A stretch of DNA of 5,103 bases from Chloroflexia bacterium (GTDB taxonomy: Bacteria > Chloroflexota > Chloroflexia > QHBQ01 > JADMIH01): positions 1 to 5,103 of the forward strand of contig JAICKM010000531.1 of assembly GCA_025927935.1 (NCBI GenBank), written 5' to 3'. The notes under the pieces were generated by a model, which saw only the letters and a program-made list of their open reading frames with translations, was not told where the DNA came from and made no database searches. How positions within the stretch are numbered: position 1 is the first letter of the stretch; each line of letters opens with the position of its first letter. This document shows positions 1-5,006 of this stretch, piece by piece. The position numbers were made by a program, and so were the translations under genes.

Positions 1-107
1 ATTTGCCGCGAGGCCCGCGAGATAGCCCGCCCCAGCAGGAACTCGATGGGCGCGATCCAGATCAGGAGACGTGTGGCATAGCGCAACAGCAGCTTGAGAT
101 CATCCAT
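1..107 (-). CDS. N-terminal fragment of an unidentified, probably membrane-associated protein
   Basis: Reading leftward from an ATG at 107, the frame stays open to the window edge for 35 codons, beginning MDDLKLLLRYATRLL and continuing with IWIAPIEFLLGRAISRAS. The segment around LLIWIAPIEFLLG is hydrophobic with basic residues on both sides, as in a first membrane helix or a membrane anchor, but it is too short to assign a family. A TTG at 110-108 lies directly before the ATG in frame and is an alternative start. No Shine-Dalgarno sequence precedes either. The predicted promoter on this strand (-10 at 119-114) would start transcription at or just before the ATG, so the message may be leaderless. 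That a gene is present is an inference from the clean start, the open frame and the divergent promoter; the function is unknown. Confidence 0.55.
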   Translation of the reverse strand, partial: MDDLKLLLRYATRLLIWIAPIEFLLGRAISRASRQ

Positions 108-113
108 CAAGCG

Positions 114-143
114 ACTATAGCATAGCCATTGCGCGGTTGTCAA
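114..143 (-). promoter_or_regulatory. Sigma70-type promoter for the leftward gene
   Basis: On the minus strand a perfect -35 TTGACA (143-138) is followed after 18 bp by a -10 TATAGT (119-114). Initiation 6-7 nt further on falls at about 107-113, essentially on the leftward ATG, predicting a leaderless or near-leaderless transcript. The -35 overlaps the -35 of the rightward promoter. Confidence 0.6.
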
Positions 144-166
144 CGCGGGCGCCGGGCGTTTATAAT
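137..166 (+). promoter_or_regulatory. Sigma70-type promoter for the histidine kinase gene cluster
   Basis: TTGTCA (137-142) and a perfect TATAAT (161-166) are separated by 18 bp. Transcription should start near 173, leaving a leader of about 57 nt before the kinase ATG. The start lies on an 8-bp palindrome, ATGATCAT (172-179), and GATGATC (171-177) is repeated inverted as GATCATC (207-213) in the leader, which could be operator half-sites or a weak hairpin. The -35 shares five bases with the opposing promoter's -35 in the near-palindrome GTTGTCAAC (136-144). Confidence 0.65.
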
Positions 167-229
167 GCTGGATGATCATGGTATAGTGGTAGTGACACGT
201 TTATTGGATCATCGGATTGGTAGCAGCGT

Positions 230-2077
230 ATGAAGACAATGCAATGGCCGGTCCGAGCCTCGCTGGGCGGCTGGCGGGCGCGGCTCCGGCTCTGGACCCA
301 GGCGGTCGGCGTCGATCAGTTGGACGCCGCGCTGCGCGGGCTGGCCGTGGGCATCGTGCTGCTGCTCAGCCTGCTGGGCTATAACTACGCCGAGGCCCGC
401 CCGTCGTTCCTGCCGTTCCCCATCGCGCCCGCCGCTGTCGCTACGGCGCTGGTCCTCTACAATGTGGCCGTGGTCGTGTTGCTCGGCGTGCCCTGGCGCC
501 ACCGGCCCGGCTTCGCGCTCTTCGCGCTTGATTGGCTCGTGGTCAGCCTGGCTGTCTTGCTGACGGGCGGATTCTACAGCCCCTTCCTGGTGCTATACTA
601 TGCGCTGGTCATCGGCGGCGCGCTGCGGCTCGACTTCCAGCCCACGCTCGTGCTGGTCGGCGCTTGCTCGCTGGTCTATGCCGCCCTGAGTCGGGACACG
701 CCGCCGCCGGGGGTCAGCCCCGCTTTCCATCTGCCCCTGCTGGTGGTCGGCGTGACCTCCCTGCTGATGGTGGCGATGACGGCCTTGACGATGCGCCGGG
801 TGGTCGATGTGGAGAACGCGCGAGTCCACCTGGAGCAGCAGACGGCGCAGCGTTTCGCCTTGCTGAACGACCTGACGCGCACCGTGCTCAGCGCCTCGCC
901 CGATTCAGCGGCGCTGCTGCGCACCATCGCGGCCATCGCGCCCAACGCCTTGCAGGCCGATTGCGCCCTGGCCGTGCTGCTCGACCGGCAGGGCCGCCCA
1001 GGGCGCGTGGCCGTGGATCAGGGCAACGCCCCGGACCTGACGCCGGGCGCTCTGGCCCTGGCCCTGGCCGCGACCACCCAGCGTGCCCCGCTGGTGCTGG
1101 AAGATGTGCCCGTGGACCCGCGCGGGGATGACATCCGCGCCTGCCTGGGGCGGGTGGACGCCGTGGTCTGTGCGCCCTTGCTGGTCGATGCCGAAGCCGT
1201 GGGCGCGCTGATCGTGGGCAGCTACAGCCCGCGCCATTGGACGGGTGACGACGTGAGCCTGCTGGGGGCCATCGGGCGGCAGATCGCGCTGTCGGTGCGC
1301 CTGGCCCAACTGTATGACCTGGAGCGTGAGAAAGCGGCCCGCAGCGCCGAGCGCGAGCGCGTGGAGCGCGACCTGCTCAACACCGTCTCGCACGAGTTGC
1401 GCACGCCACTGACGTCCATCAAAACCGGCGTGAGCGGCTTGCTGGCGGGTAGCGCCGCGCGCCCGCCCGCCGAGGCGCGCCTGCTGCAAAATATCGACCG
1501 CAGCACGGAGCGCCTGATCTTGCTGGTGAACGATGTGCTCGATATGGCCCGCCTGCGCGCCGGGCGCGTGACCCTGGCCCGCGAACAACTCGACCTGGCC
1601 GAGGTGATCCAGGATGCGGTGGCGACGGTGCGCCCGCTGGCCGAGGCCAAAAACCAGACCCTGGTGGCCGATCTGCCGGCTCGTGCCGCGCAGTGTGCTT
1701 GCGGGTTGCAGGCGCCCGCCGACCGCCGCCGCGTGGAGCAGGTGCTGTTGAACATCCTCAACAACGCAACCAAATACACCCCGCCCGGCGGGCGCATCAC
1801 CGTGGGCGCGGCCCCGGAGCCGGGGCAGGTGCGCATCTGGGTGCGCGACACCGGCCCCGGCATCGACCCCGCCGACCAGCGGCGCATTTTCGAGCGGTTC
1901 TATATCGGCCGGCGTGAGGGCGGGCGGCCCGACGCCACCGGCCTAGGCCTGGCAATCGCCAGTTCGCTCATCGAGTTGCACGGCGGGCAGATCGGCCTCG
2001 AAAGCAGCCCCGGCACGGGCAGCCTGTTCTACTTCACGCTGCCCACTGCCTCGACCCTGGTGCCCGCCGATGTCTGA
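230..2077 (+). CDS. Membrane sensor histidine kinase with GAF domain
   Basis: This 615-aa protein should autophosphorylate on a histidine and pass the phosphate to a response regulator, most likely the one encoded at 2912-3628. Six hydrophobic segments lie at about residues 38-56, 66-86, 96-115, 119-133, 139-154 and 167-188. A GAF-like domain follows (about 208-360), then a charged linker and a HisKA dimerisation domain with the H-box SHELRTPL (phospho-acceptor His388). The HATPase domain (about 495-608) has an N-box with NNATKY (Asn512), a G1 box DTGPG (540-544), an F-box FERFY (554-558) and a G2 box GLGL (571-574). All catalytic boxes look intact. The layout resembles the C-terminal half of KdpD, but the KdpD cytoplasmic N-terminal sensor and Usp domains are absent. 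An unusual CAC (Cys489, Cys491) sits just before the ATPase core. The ATG at 230 is chosen because a good promoter lies about 60 nt upstream; its ribosome site is weak. The signal sensed is unknown. Confidence 0.95.
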   Translation: MKTMQWPVRASLGGWRARLRLWTQAVGVDQLDAALRGLAVGIVLLLSLLGYNYAEARPSFLPFPIAPAAVATALVLYNVAVVVLLGVPWRHRPGFALFALDWLVVSLAVLLTGGFYSPFLVLYYALVIGGALRLDFQPTLVLVGACSLVYAALSRDTPPPGVSPAFHLPLLVVGVTSLLMVAMTALTMRRVVDVENARVHLEQQTAQRFALLNDLTRTVLSASPDSAALLRTIAAIAPNALQADCALAVLLDRQGRPGRVAVDQGNAPDLTPGALALALAATTQRAPLVLEDVPVDPRGDDIRACLGRVDAVVCAPLLVDAEAVGALIVGSYSPRHWTGDDVSLLGAIGRQIALSVRLAQLYDLEREKAARSAERERVERDLLNTVSHELRTPLTSIKTGVSGLLAGSAARPPAEARLLQNIDRSTERLILLVNDVLDMARLRAGRVTLAREQLDLAEVIQDAVATVRPLAEAKNQTLVADLPARAAQCACGLQAPADRRRVEQVLLNILNNATKYTPPGGRITVGAAPEPGQVRIWVRDTGPGIDPADQRRIFERFYIGRREGGRPDATGLGLAIASSLIELHGGQIGLESSPGTGSLFYFTLPTASTLVPADV

Positions 2078-2732
2078 GCCAGGCAGCGTGGCGATCCGCG
2101 TCTCGTCCCTGCTGTTCCGCCCGCGCCACCTGGCGCCCGCCCGCGCCGAGGATGTCTACCGGGCCGGCGAGACCCTGGCGCTGGGCCTCGACATAGCCCT
2201 AGCGGCAGCGGGCATCAAGCGCACCAGCCTGATCGCCCAGCGGCCCAACCGCGTCGCCTTCAGCGAAAGCTGGGCGCCGCCCGGCGGGTGGCATCAGTTT
2301 GAAGAGTTGCTGCTTGCCCTTGACAGGGGCGGTTCACTGCCCGATTCGGATGCGCCCGCCGATCCCGCGTTAGACCAGACGCGTATACTGATTATGGGAG
2401 GCACACGGGCCAGCCGTTTCCCGCATCTATTGGGTCACGCCGCTTCGCCCTGGTATTATGTGCCGCGCGAGTTCCCGCTCCCGCTGCTGCTGCCCGAACC
2501 GCAGCCGCAAAGCCACGGCGGCGGCCCGGCGCCGGGGCGCACCCTGTCGGTCGGTTCGGTGCCCGCGCTGGCCCGCGAACTGGAGGATCTGGAGCCGCTG
2601 CTGGCGGAGCGCGACCTGGACCCGCAGATCTGGTTCCCGGCCCCGCTCCTGGAGGCCACCGCCGTGAGCCTCGAAACGGGCCTGGTGATTACAATGGAGC
2701 CGTCCGCTATCAGCCGTCCGCCGTCAGGATGA
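2070..2732 (+). CDS. Unknown 220-aa protein encoded between kinase and response regulator
   Basis: I do not recognise this family. The ATG lies inside the end of the kinase gene (8-nt overlap), with no clear Shine-Dalgarno sequence, so translation is probably coupled to the kinase. A GTG at 2088 with AGG just upstream is an alternative start. The product is soluble: no signal peptide or membrane segment is seen. An amphipathic region with AEDVYRAGETLALGLDIALAAAG (in two parts, about residues 26-48) is followed by SESWAPPGGWHQFEELLLAL (about 66-85). A stretch reading RILIMGGTRASRFPHLL (about 105-121) could be a beta strand plus glycine-rich turn. A proline-rich linker follows near residue 140, and an acidic helix, ARELEDLEPLLAERD, near 175. 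High third-position GC in this frame only supports real coding. The last 11 residues (210-220) are encoded by a 7-bp repeat tract and are probably not ancestral. The position suggests an accessory partner of the two-component pair, which is inference. Confidence 0.75.
   Translation: MSEPGSVAIRVSSLLFRPRHLAPARAEDVYRAGETLALGLDIALAAAGIKRTSLIAQRPNRVAFSESWAPPGGWHQFEELLLALDRGGSLPDSDAPADPALDQTRILIMGGTRASRFPHLLGHAASPWYYVPREFPLPLLLPEPQPQSHGGGPAPGRTLSVGSVPALARELEDLEPLLAERDLDPQIWFPAPLLEATAVSLETGLVITMEPSAISRPPSG
2698..2728 (-). repeat. 7-bp tandem repeat tract, left copy (minus orientation)
   Basis: Read on the minus strand from 2727, four consecutive heptads appear: CTGACGG, CGGACGG, CTGATAG and CGGACGG, followed by CT. 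They fit a C-K-G-A-Y-R-G consensus. The tract encodes the last residues of the 2070-2732 protein, whose TGA is at 2730-2732. Sixteen bases (2698-2713) are perfectly inverted-repeated at 2878-2893. Confidence 0.8.
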
Positions 2733-2755
2733 CGAGTGCTGATTCTGGCTTCAAT

Positions 2756-2826
2756 TGTCATTCTGAGCGGAGCGAAGAATCTCGTCTCGTTTGCCGCCGA
2801 GACTCTTCGCTGCGCTCAGAGTGACA
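2756..2826. repeat. REP/MITE-like palindrome (HSERSEES-type dispersed repeat)
   Basis: The arms 2756-2784 and 2798-2826 are 29 bp each and match at 26 positions in inverted orientation, around a 13-nt loop. The left arm begins TGTCATTCTGAGCGGAGCG. The three mismatches are a T opposite G at 2761/2821, G opposite G at 2770/2812 and A opposite C at 2779/2803. Translated in reverse it gives CHSERSEESRR, a spurious peptide widely seen in annotated bacterial genomes, which marks it as a dispersed repeat. No T-tract follows either arm, so it is not a standard intrinsic terminator, though it could fold in RNA and stabilise or separate the transcripts of the flanking genes. Confidence 0.85.
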
Positions 2827-2827
2827 T

Positions 2828-2835
2828 GGTACAAT
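2828..2835 (+). promoter_or_regulatory. Possible extended -10 element upstream of the response regulator
   Basis: The hexamer TACAAT (2830-2835) matches five of six -10 positions. It is preceded by GG rather than by an exact TGN, although a TG lies at 2827-2828 one base before the G. It sits immediately right of the palindrome. The best -35, TTCGCT (2806-2811, 18 bp away), lies in the palindrome arm and is poor. If used, the start would be near 2842 and the leader about 70 nt, giving the regulator a transcript independent of the kinase. The evidence is weak. Confidence 0.35.
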
Positions 2836-2877
2836 CAGGTGGTTTGCCCACAATGACCACTGCCGCCGACCGTTCGC

Positions 2878-2898
2878 CTGATAGCGGACGGCTGACGG
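2878..2898 (+). repeat. 7-bp tandem repeat tract, right copy (plus orientation)
   Basis: Three consecutive heptads, CTGATAG, CGGACGG and CTGACGG, use the same units as the left tract but on the opposite strand. The end of the last heptad merges with the GGAGG Shine-Dalgarno sequence of the response regulator gene. The midpoint between this tract and the left one (about 2795) nearly coincides with the centre of the palindrome (2791), so the two inverted repeats are nested almost concentrically. Confidence 0.8.
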
Positions 2899-2902
2899 AG
2901 GA
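2897..2902 (+). promoter_or_regulatory. Shine-Dalgarno site of the response regulator gene
   Basis: GGAGGA lies 9 nt before the ATG at 2912 and decides for that start over the in-frame ATG at 2930 (MKILVVDDD), which has no purine-rich sequence at the right distance. Its first two bases are the last two of the final heptad of the repeat tract. Confidence 0.7.
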
Positions 2903-2911
2903 AAGCGACCT

Positions 2912-3628
2912 ATGGACGCGACACGCGACATGAAAATCCTGGTGGTGGACGACGACCCCGATGTGGTCGAAGCCATCAGTCTCTCGTTCGGGTTGCAATG
3001 GCCCGAAAGCAGCATTGTGCCCGCCCATGACGGGCGCGAGGCGCTGCGGGTGTTCGACCGGGCGCACCCCGACGTGGTCTTGCTCGACATCGGCCTGCCC
3101 GATATGGACGGCTTCGACGTGACGCGCCATATCCGCGAGCGCTCCGACGTGCCGATCCTGATGATCTCGGCGCGCGGCGAGGAGATCGACAAGGTGCGCG
3201 GCCTGGAACTGGGCGCCGACGACTACGTGACCAAGCCGTTCGGCTACCTGGAGCTATCGGCGCGTATCCGCGCGGTGCTGCGCCGCATGCAATCGCCGGC
3301 GCCGGCCGCCGGGGGCATCTTCCGCTCCGGCCCGGTGGCGATCAACTACGCGACCCACGAGGTCAGCTTGCACGGCAAGCCGGTCAAGCTGACGCCCATC
3401 GAATACAAGCTGCTCTACCAGTTGACGCGCAACACCGGCCAGGTGCTGCTGCACGATCAGTTGCTGACCCGCGTGTGGGGGCCGGAGTACCGCGGCGAAC
3501 TCGACTATTTGCGCATCTATGTGCGCCGCCTGCGCGAAAAGCTGGAAGACACGCCGCAAACCCCCACGCGCATCCTGACCGAGCGCGGCACCGGCTATCG
3601 CTACGTGCAGGAAGAGGACACGCCGTAG
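2912..3628 (+). CDS. OmpR/PhoB-family response regulator with KdpE-like output domain
   Basis: This 238-aa DNA-binding regulator is the probable partner of the kinase at 230-2077. The receiver domain (about residues 8-122) has the acidic pair Asp13/Asp14 in ILVVDDD, the phospho-acceptor Asp59 in VVLLDIGLPDMDG, the switch residue Ser86 and the conserved Lys108 in YVTKPF, so it should be phosphorylatable. A short Pro/Ala linker (about 127-133) leads to a winged-helix domain (about 135-233) with LTPIEYKLL, the recognition-helix region LDYLRIYVRRLREKLE and the terminal hairpin TERGTGYRYV. The run VWGPEY then DYLRIYVRRLREKLE is closer to KdpE than to PhoB, but no kdp potassium-transport gene is nearby, so the symbol is withheld. 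Length is normal for the family. It may have its own promoter or be read through from the kinase. Confidence 0.95.
   Translation: MDATRDMKILVVDDDPDVVEAISLSFGLQWPESSIVPAHDGREALRVFDRAHPDVVLLDIGLPDMDGFDVTRHIRERSDVPILMISARGEEIDKVRGLELGADDYVTKPFGYLELSARIRAVLRRMQSPAPAAGGIFRSGPVAINYATHEVSLHGKPVKLTPIEYKLLYQLTRNTGQVLLHDQLLTRVWGPEYRGELDYLRIYVRRLREKLEDTPQTPTRILTERGTGYRYVQEEDTP
3609..3618 (+). promoter_or_regulatory. Candidate Shine-Dalgarno site of the glycosyltransferase gene
   Basis: The purine run AGGAAGAGGA, inside the last codons of the response regulator, ends 6 nt before the GTA at 3625, the usual spacing for a ribosome site. The regulator stop TAG (3626-3628) overlaps that triplet, forming GTAG where a GTGA or ATGA stop/start overlap would be ordinary. 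It supports initiation at this junction although no standard start codon is present. Confidence 0.4.
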
Positions 3629-4794
3629 CGCCCCGGCCCTGGCGCATCGCCCTCGACGCAACCTTCGCCGGGGTCAACAACACCGGCGTGGGCCGCTATT
3701 CGCGGCAACTGGCGGCGGCATTGCGCGCTTTGCGGACCCCGGCGGGTGATCCGGTCCTGGAAGTCGGCGTTTTTGGGCCGTCCGCCCACCCGCTGCCGCC
3801 GCCCGATGCCCCCTGGCTACGCCGGGTGCGCGACCTGGCGCTGGAGAACCCGCTGGCGACCCAGGGTTGGCTGCCGTTGCGGTTGGCGGCCTTCGGGCCG
3901 CGGCTGGTCCATAGCACCGCCTTTGTCGGGCCGTTGTGGGGGCCGGGGCCGCTTGTTCTCAGCTTCCACGACCTCATCTACCACCACGACCCGGCGGCCT
4001 ACGACCCGGCCTGGCGGCTGGTGATCGAGACGCTTGCGCCGCTCAGCCTGCGCCGGGCGCGCGCCGTCATCGCGATTTCCCAATGCACCGCCGCCGATTT
4101 GCAGCGCACCTATCGCGTGCCGCGCGCCAAGATCCACATCGTGCCCATTGCCGTCGATCCGGTGTTTTTTGCGCCGGTGCCGCCGGACACGCCGGCCGCT
4201 GTGCGCGCCCGCTATCGGCTCGACGCGCCCTATGTGCTGCACAGCGGCGCGCTGGTGCGGCGCAAGAACCTGCCCCTGCTGATCCGCGCCTTCACGCGCT
4301 ACTGCGCGACGAGCGGCGACCTGGACACGTTGCTGGCGTTGACCGGGCGGCCGCAGCGTGGTATGCCCGGCGGCGGCGAACTGCTGGCCGCTATCGCGGA
4401 GTCGCCGGTGCGGACGCGCATTCGCCTGCTGGGCCATGTGCCGGAGGCTGACTTGCCCGCGCTCTACGCCGGAGCCACGCTGCTGGCCTATCCCACGCGC
4501 TATGAAGGGCAGGGCCTGCCGCCGCTGGAGGCGATGGCCGCGGGTACGCCGGTGCTGGCCTCCAGCACCCCCGCCGTCGCCGAGGTCGCGGCCCCCGCCG
4601 CCCTGCTGGTCGATCCCGCCGACGAACCCGGCTGGGCCGCCGCGCTGGGGCGCCTGTTGCCCGACTCCCCCTTACGTGCCGCTATGGCGGCGCGGGGGCG
4701 TATCGTCGCGGCCCGCTTCACCTGGCCGCGTTGCGCCACAGCCACCTTAGCCGTCTATCGCACGGCGCTCCAATCCACTCGCAAAACGCGATGA
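3625..4794 (+). CDS. GT4-family (GT-B fold) glycosyltransferase, start uncertain
   Basis: The product resembles cytoplasmic or membrane-peripheral retaining glycosyltransferases of family GT4 that move a sugar from a nucleotide donor, similar to the MtfB-like mannosyltransferase group. Numbering from 3625 (about 389 aa), the N-terminal strand and glycine-rich loop is ALDATFAGVNNTGVGRY (9-25). Next come SFHDLIYHHD (His115) and VIAISQCTAADL, then VLHSGALVRRKNLPLL, where Arg213/Lys214 are the likely donor phosphate contacts. The EX7E motif EGQGLPPLE has Glu294 and Glu302, with Gln in the place of the usual Phe. Tandem stops TGA TAA end the gene. The start is anomalous: between the regulator stop and the conserved strand there is no in-frame ATG, GTG, TTG or CTG. 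The nearest canonical starts are GTG 3475, 154 nt inside the regulator gene, and GTG 3688, which would delete the essential loop. Acceptor and sugar are unknown; cell-envelope or exopolysaccharide synthesis is likely. Confidence 0.88.
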   Translation, partial: VAPRPWRIALDATFAGVNNTGVGRYSRQLAAALRALRTPAGDPVLEVGVFGPSAHPLPPPDAPWLRRVRDLALENPLATQGWLPLRLAAFGPRLVHSTAFVGPLWGPGPLVLSFHDLIYHHDPAAYDPAWRLVIETLAPLSLRRARAVIAISQCTAADLQRTYRVPRAKIHIVPIAVDPVFFAPVPPDTPAAVRARYRLDAPYVLHSGALVRRKNLPLLIRAFTRYCATSGDLDTLLALTGRPQRGMPGGGELLAAIAESPVRTRIRLLGHVPEADLPALYAGATLLAYPTRYEGQGLPPLEAMAAGTPVLASSTPAVAEVAAPAALLVDPADEPGWAAALGRLLPDSPLRAAMAARGRIVAARFTWPRCATATLAVYRTALQSTRKTR

Positions 4795-4813
4795 TAAGCC
4801 ATCGGGATTTTAT
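4789..4813 (+). terminator. Weak candidate terminator after the glycosyltransferase
   Basis: CGATG (4789-4793) and CATCG (4800-4804) can form a 5-bp stem with a 6-nt loop, followed by GGATTTTATA. The stem is short and the T-run only four bases, so termination would be inefficient. Confidence 0.25.
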
Positions 4814-4833
4814 ACCGCTCAGTTTGATTGATG

Positions 4834-4848
4834 TGGCACGGTCCTTGC
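4834..4848 (+). promoter_or_regulatory. Sigma54 (RpoN) -24/-12 promoter
   Basis: TGGCAC (4834-4839), five bases GGTCC, TTGC (4845-4848) and then TT match the sigma54 consensus TGGCAC-N5-TTGCW at every conserved base, with the invariant GG and GC 12 bp apart. Transcription should start about 12 nt past the GC, near 4860, giving a leader of about 183 nt before the ATG at 5043. Such promoters need an AAA+ activator bound upstream; no activator gene lies in the window, and the response regulator here is OmpR-type, which does not normally activate sigma54. The gene downstream would therefore be controlled separately from the two-component cluster. A chance match cannot be excluded from sequence alone. 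Confidence 0.6.
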
Positions 4849-4920
4849 TTTATATACCGTAGCCGCCTATAAGCGCGAAATAATTAATGCTAGCGGCAGT
4901 AATGATCTGTTAATTAGGGC

Positions 4921-4933
4921 GCATTAGTAATGC
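4921..4933. promoter_or_regulatory. 13-bp palindrome, candidate operator
   Basis: GCATTA, a central G, and TAATGC form a perfect palindrome about 60 nt past the predicted sigma54 start. Related half-sites occur upstream: TTAATGC (4884-4890) and AGTAATG (4898-4904, also present at 4926-4932). The cluster sits in an AT-rich island (about 4878-4932) within GC-rich DNA, with two TAATTA palindromes (4881-4886 and 4911-4916 region). A repressor or other regulator could bind here; the protein is unknown. Confidence 0.4.
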
Positions 4934-5006
4934 AAGTCGCGCCGGGACCGGATGCTCGCTGATACCGTTAGGCTGTTGGGCGCAAACCGGGCGCCGCGGG
5001 ACTTGC
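4932..5006 (+). other. Potentially structured 5' leader segment
   Basis: GCAAGTC (4932-4938) pairs with GACTTGC (5000-5006) to close a 61-nt region, which itself holds GGCGC (4979-4983) and GCGCC (4991-4995) separated by 7 nt. The structure would end about 25 nt before the Shine-Dalgarno sequence. I compared it by eye with common riboswitch cores (TPP, cobalamin, c-di-GMP, c-di-AMP, fluoride, SAM) and none matched convincingly. It may be a leader fold or chance pairing. Confidence 0.3.

Noticed and set aside
905..1887. Long minus-strand open frames (up to 227 codons) under the kinase
   Set aside because: They are His/Gln/Arg-rich antisense shadows typical of GC-rich coding DNA, opposite a kinase with fully intact motifs.
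2756..2826. The palindrome as an intrinsic transcription terminator
   Set aside because: The stem is strong but no T-tract follows on either strand; a dispersed repeat explains it better.
2736..2933. 65-codon plus-strand open frame between the unknown gene and the response regulator
   Set aside because: It is read through the palindrome and right heptad tract, gives the repeat-derived peptide ILSGAKNL, overlaps the regulator start and has no ribosome site.
2758..3192. Minus-strand open frame ending in CHSERSEESRR
   Set aside because: It is antisense to the response regulator and runs into the palindrome; this peptide is a known signature of repeat-derived spurious translation.
3604..3628. 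Canonical -1 slippery sequence for a regulator-glycosyltransferase fusion
   Set aside because: No X-XXY-YYZ heptamer is present in the overlapping open region near the stop, so frameshifting stays only a possibility.
3817..4451. Long open frames on both strands within the glycosyltransferase
   Set aside because: Compositional shadows (Arg/Ala/Pro-rich) of a gene whose own frame carries all the GT4 motifs.
4824..4856. Sigma70 promoter TTGATT with TATATA overlapping the sigma54 site
   Set aside because: The spacing is 21 bp (19 bp for the alternative TTTATA), outside the usual range, and the -35 is weak.
4838..4860. Inverted repeat ACGGT/ACCGT across the sigma54 element
   Set aside because: Only 5 bp per arm; half of it is imposed by the promoter consensus, so chance is likely.
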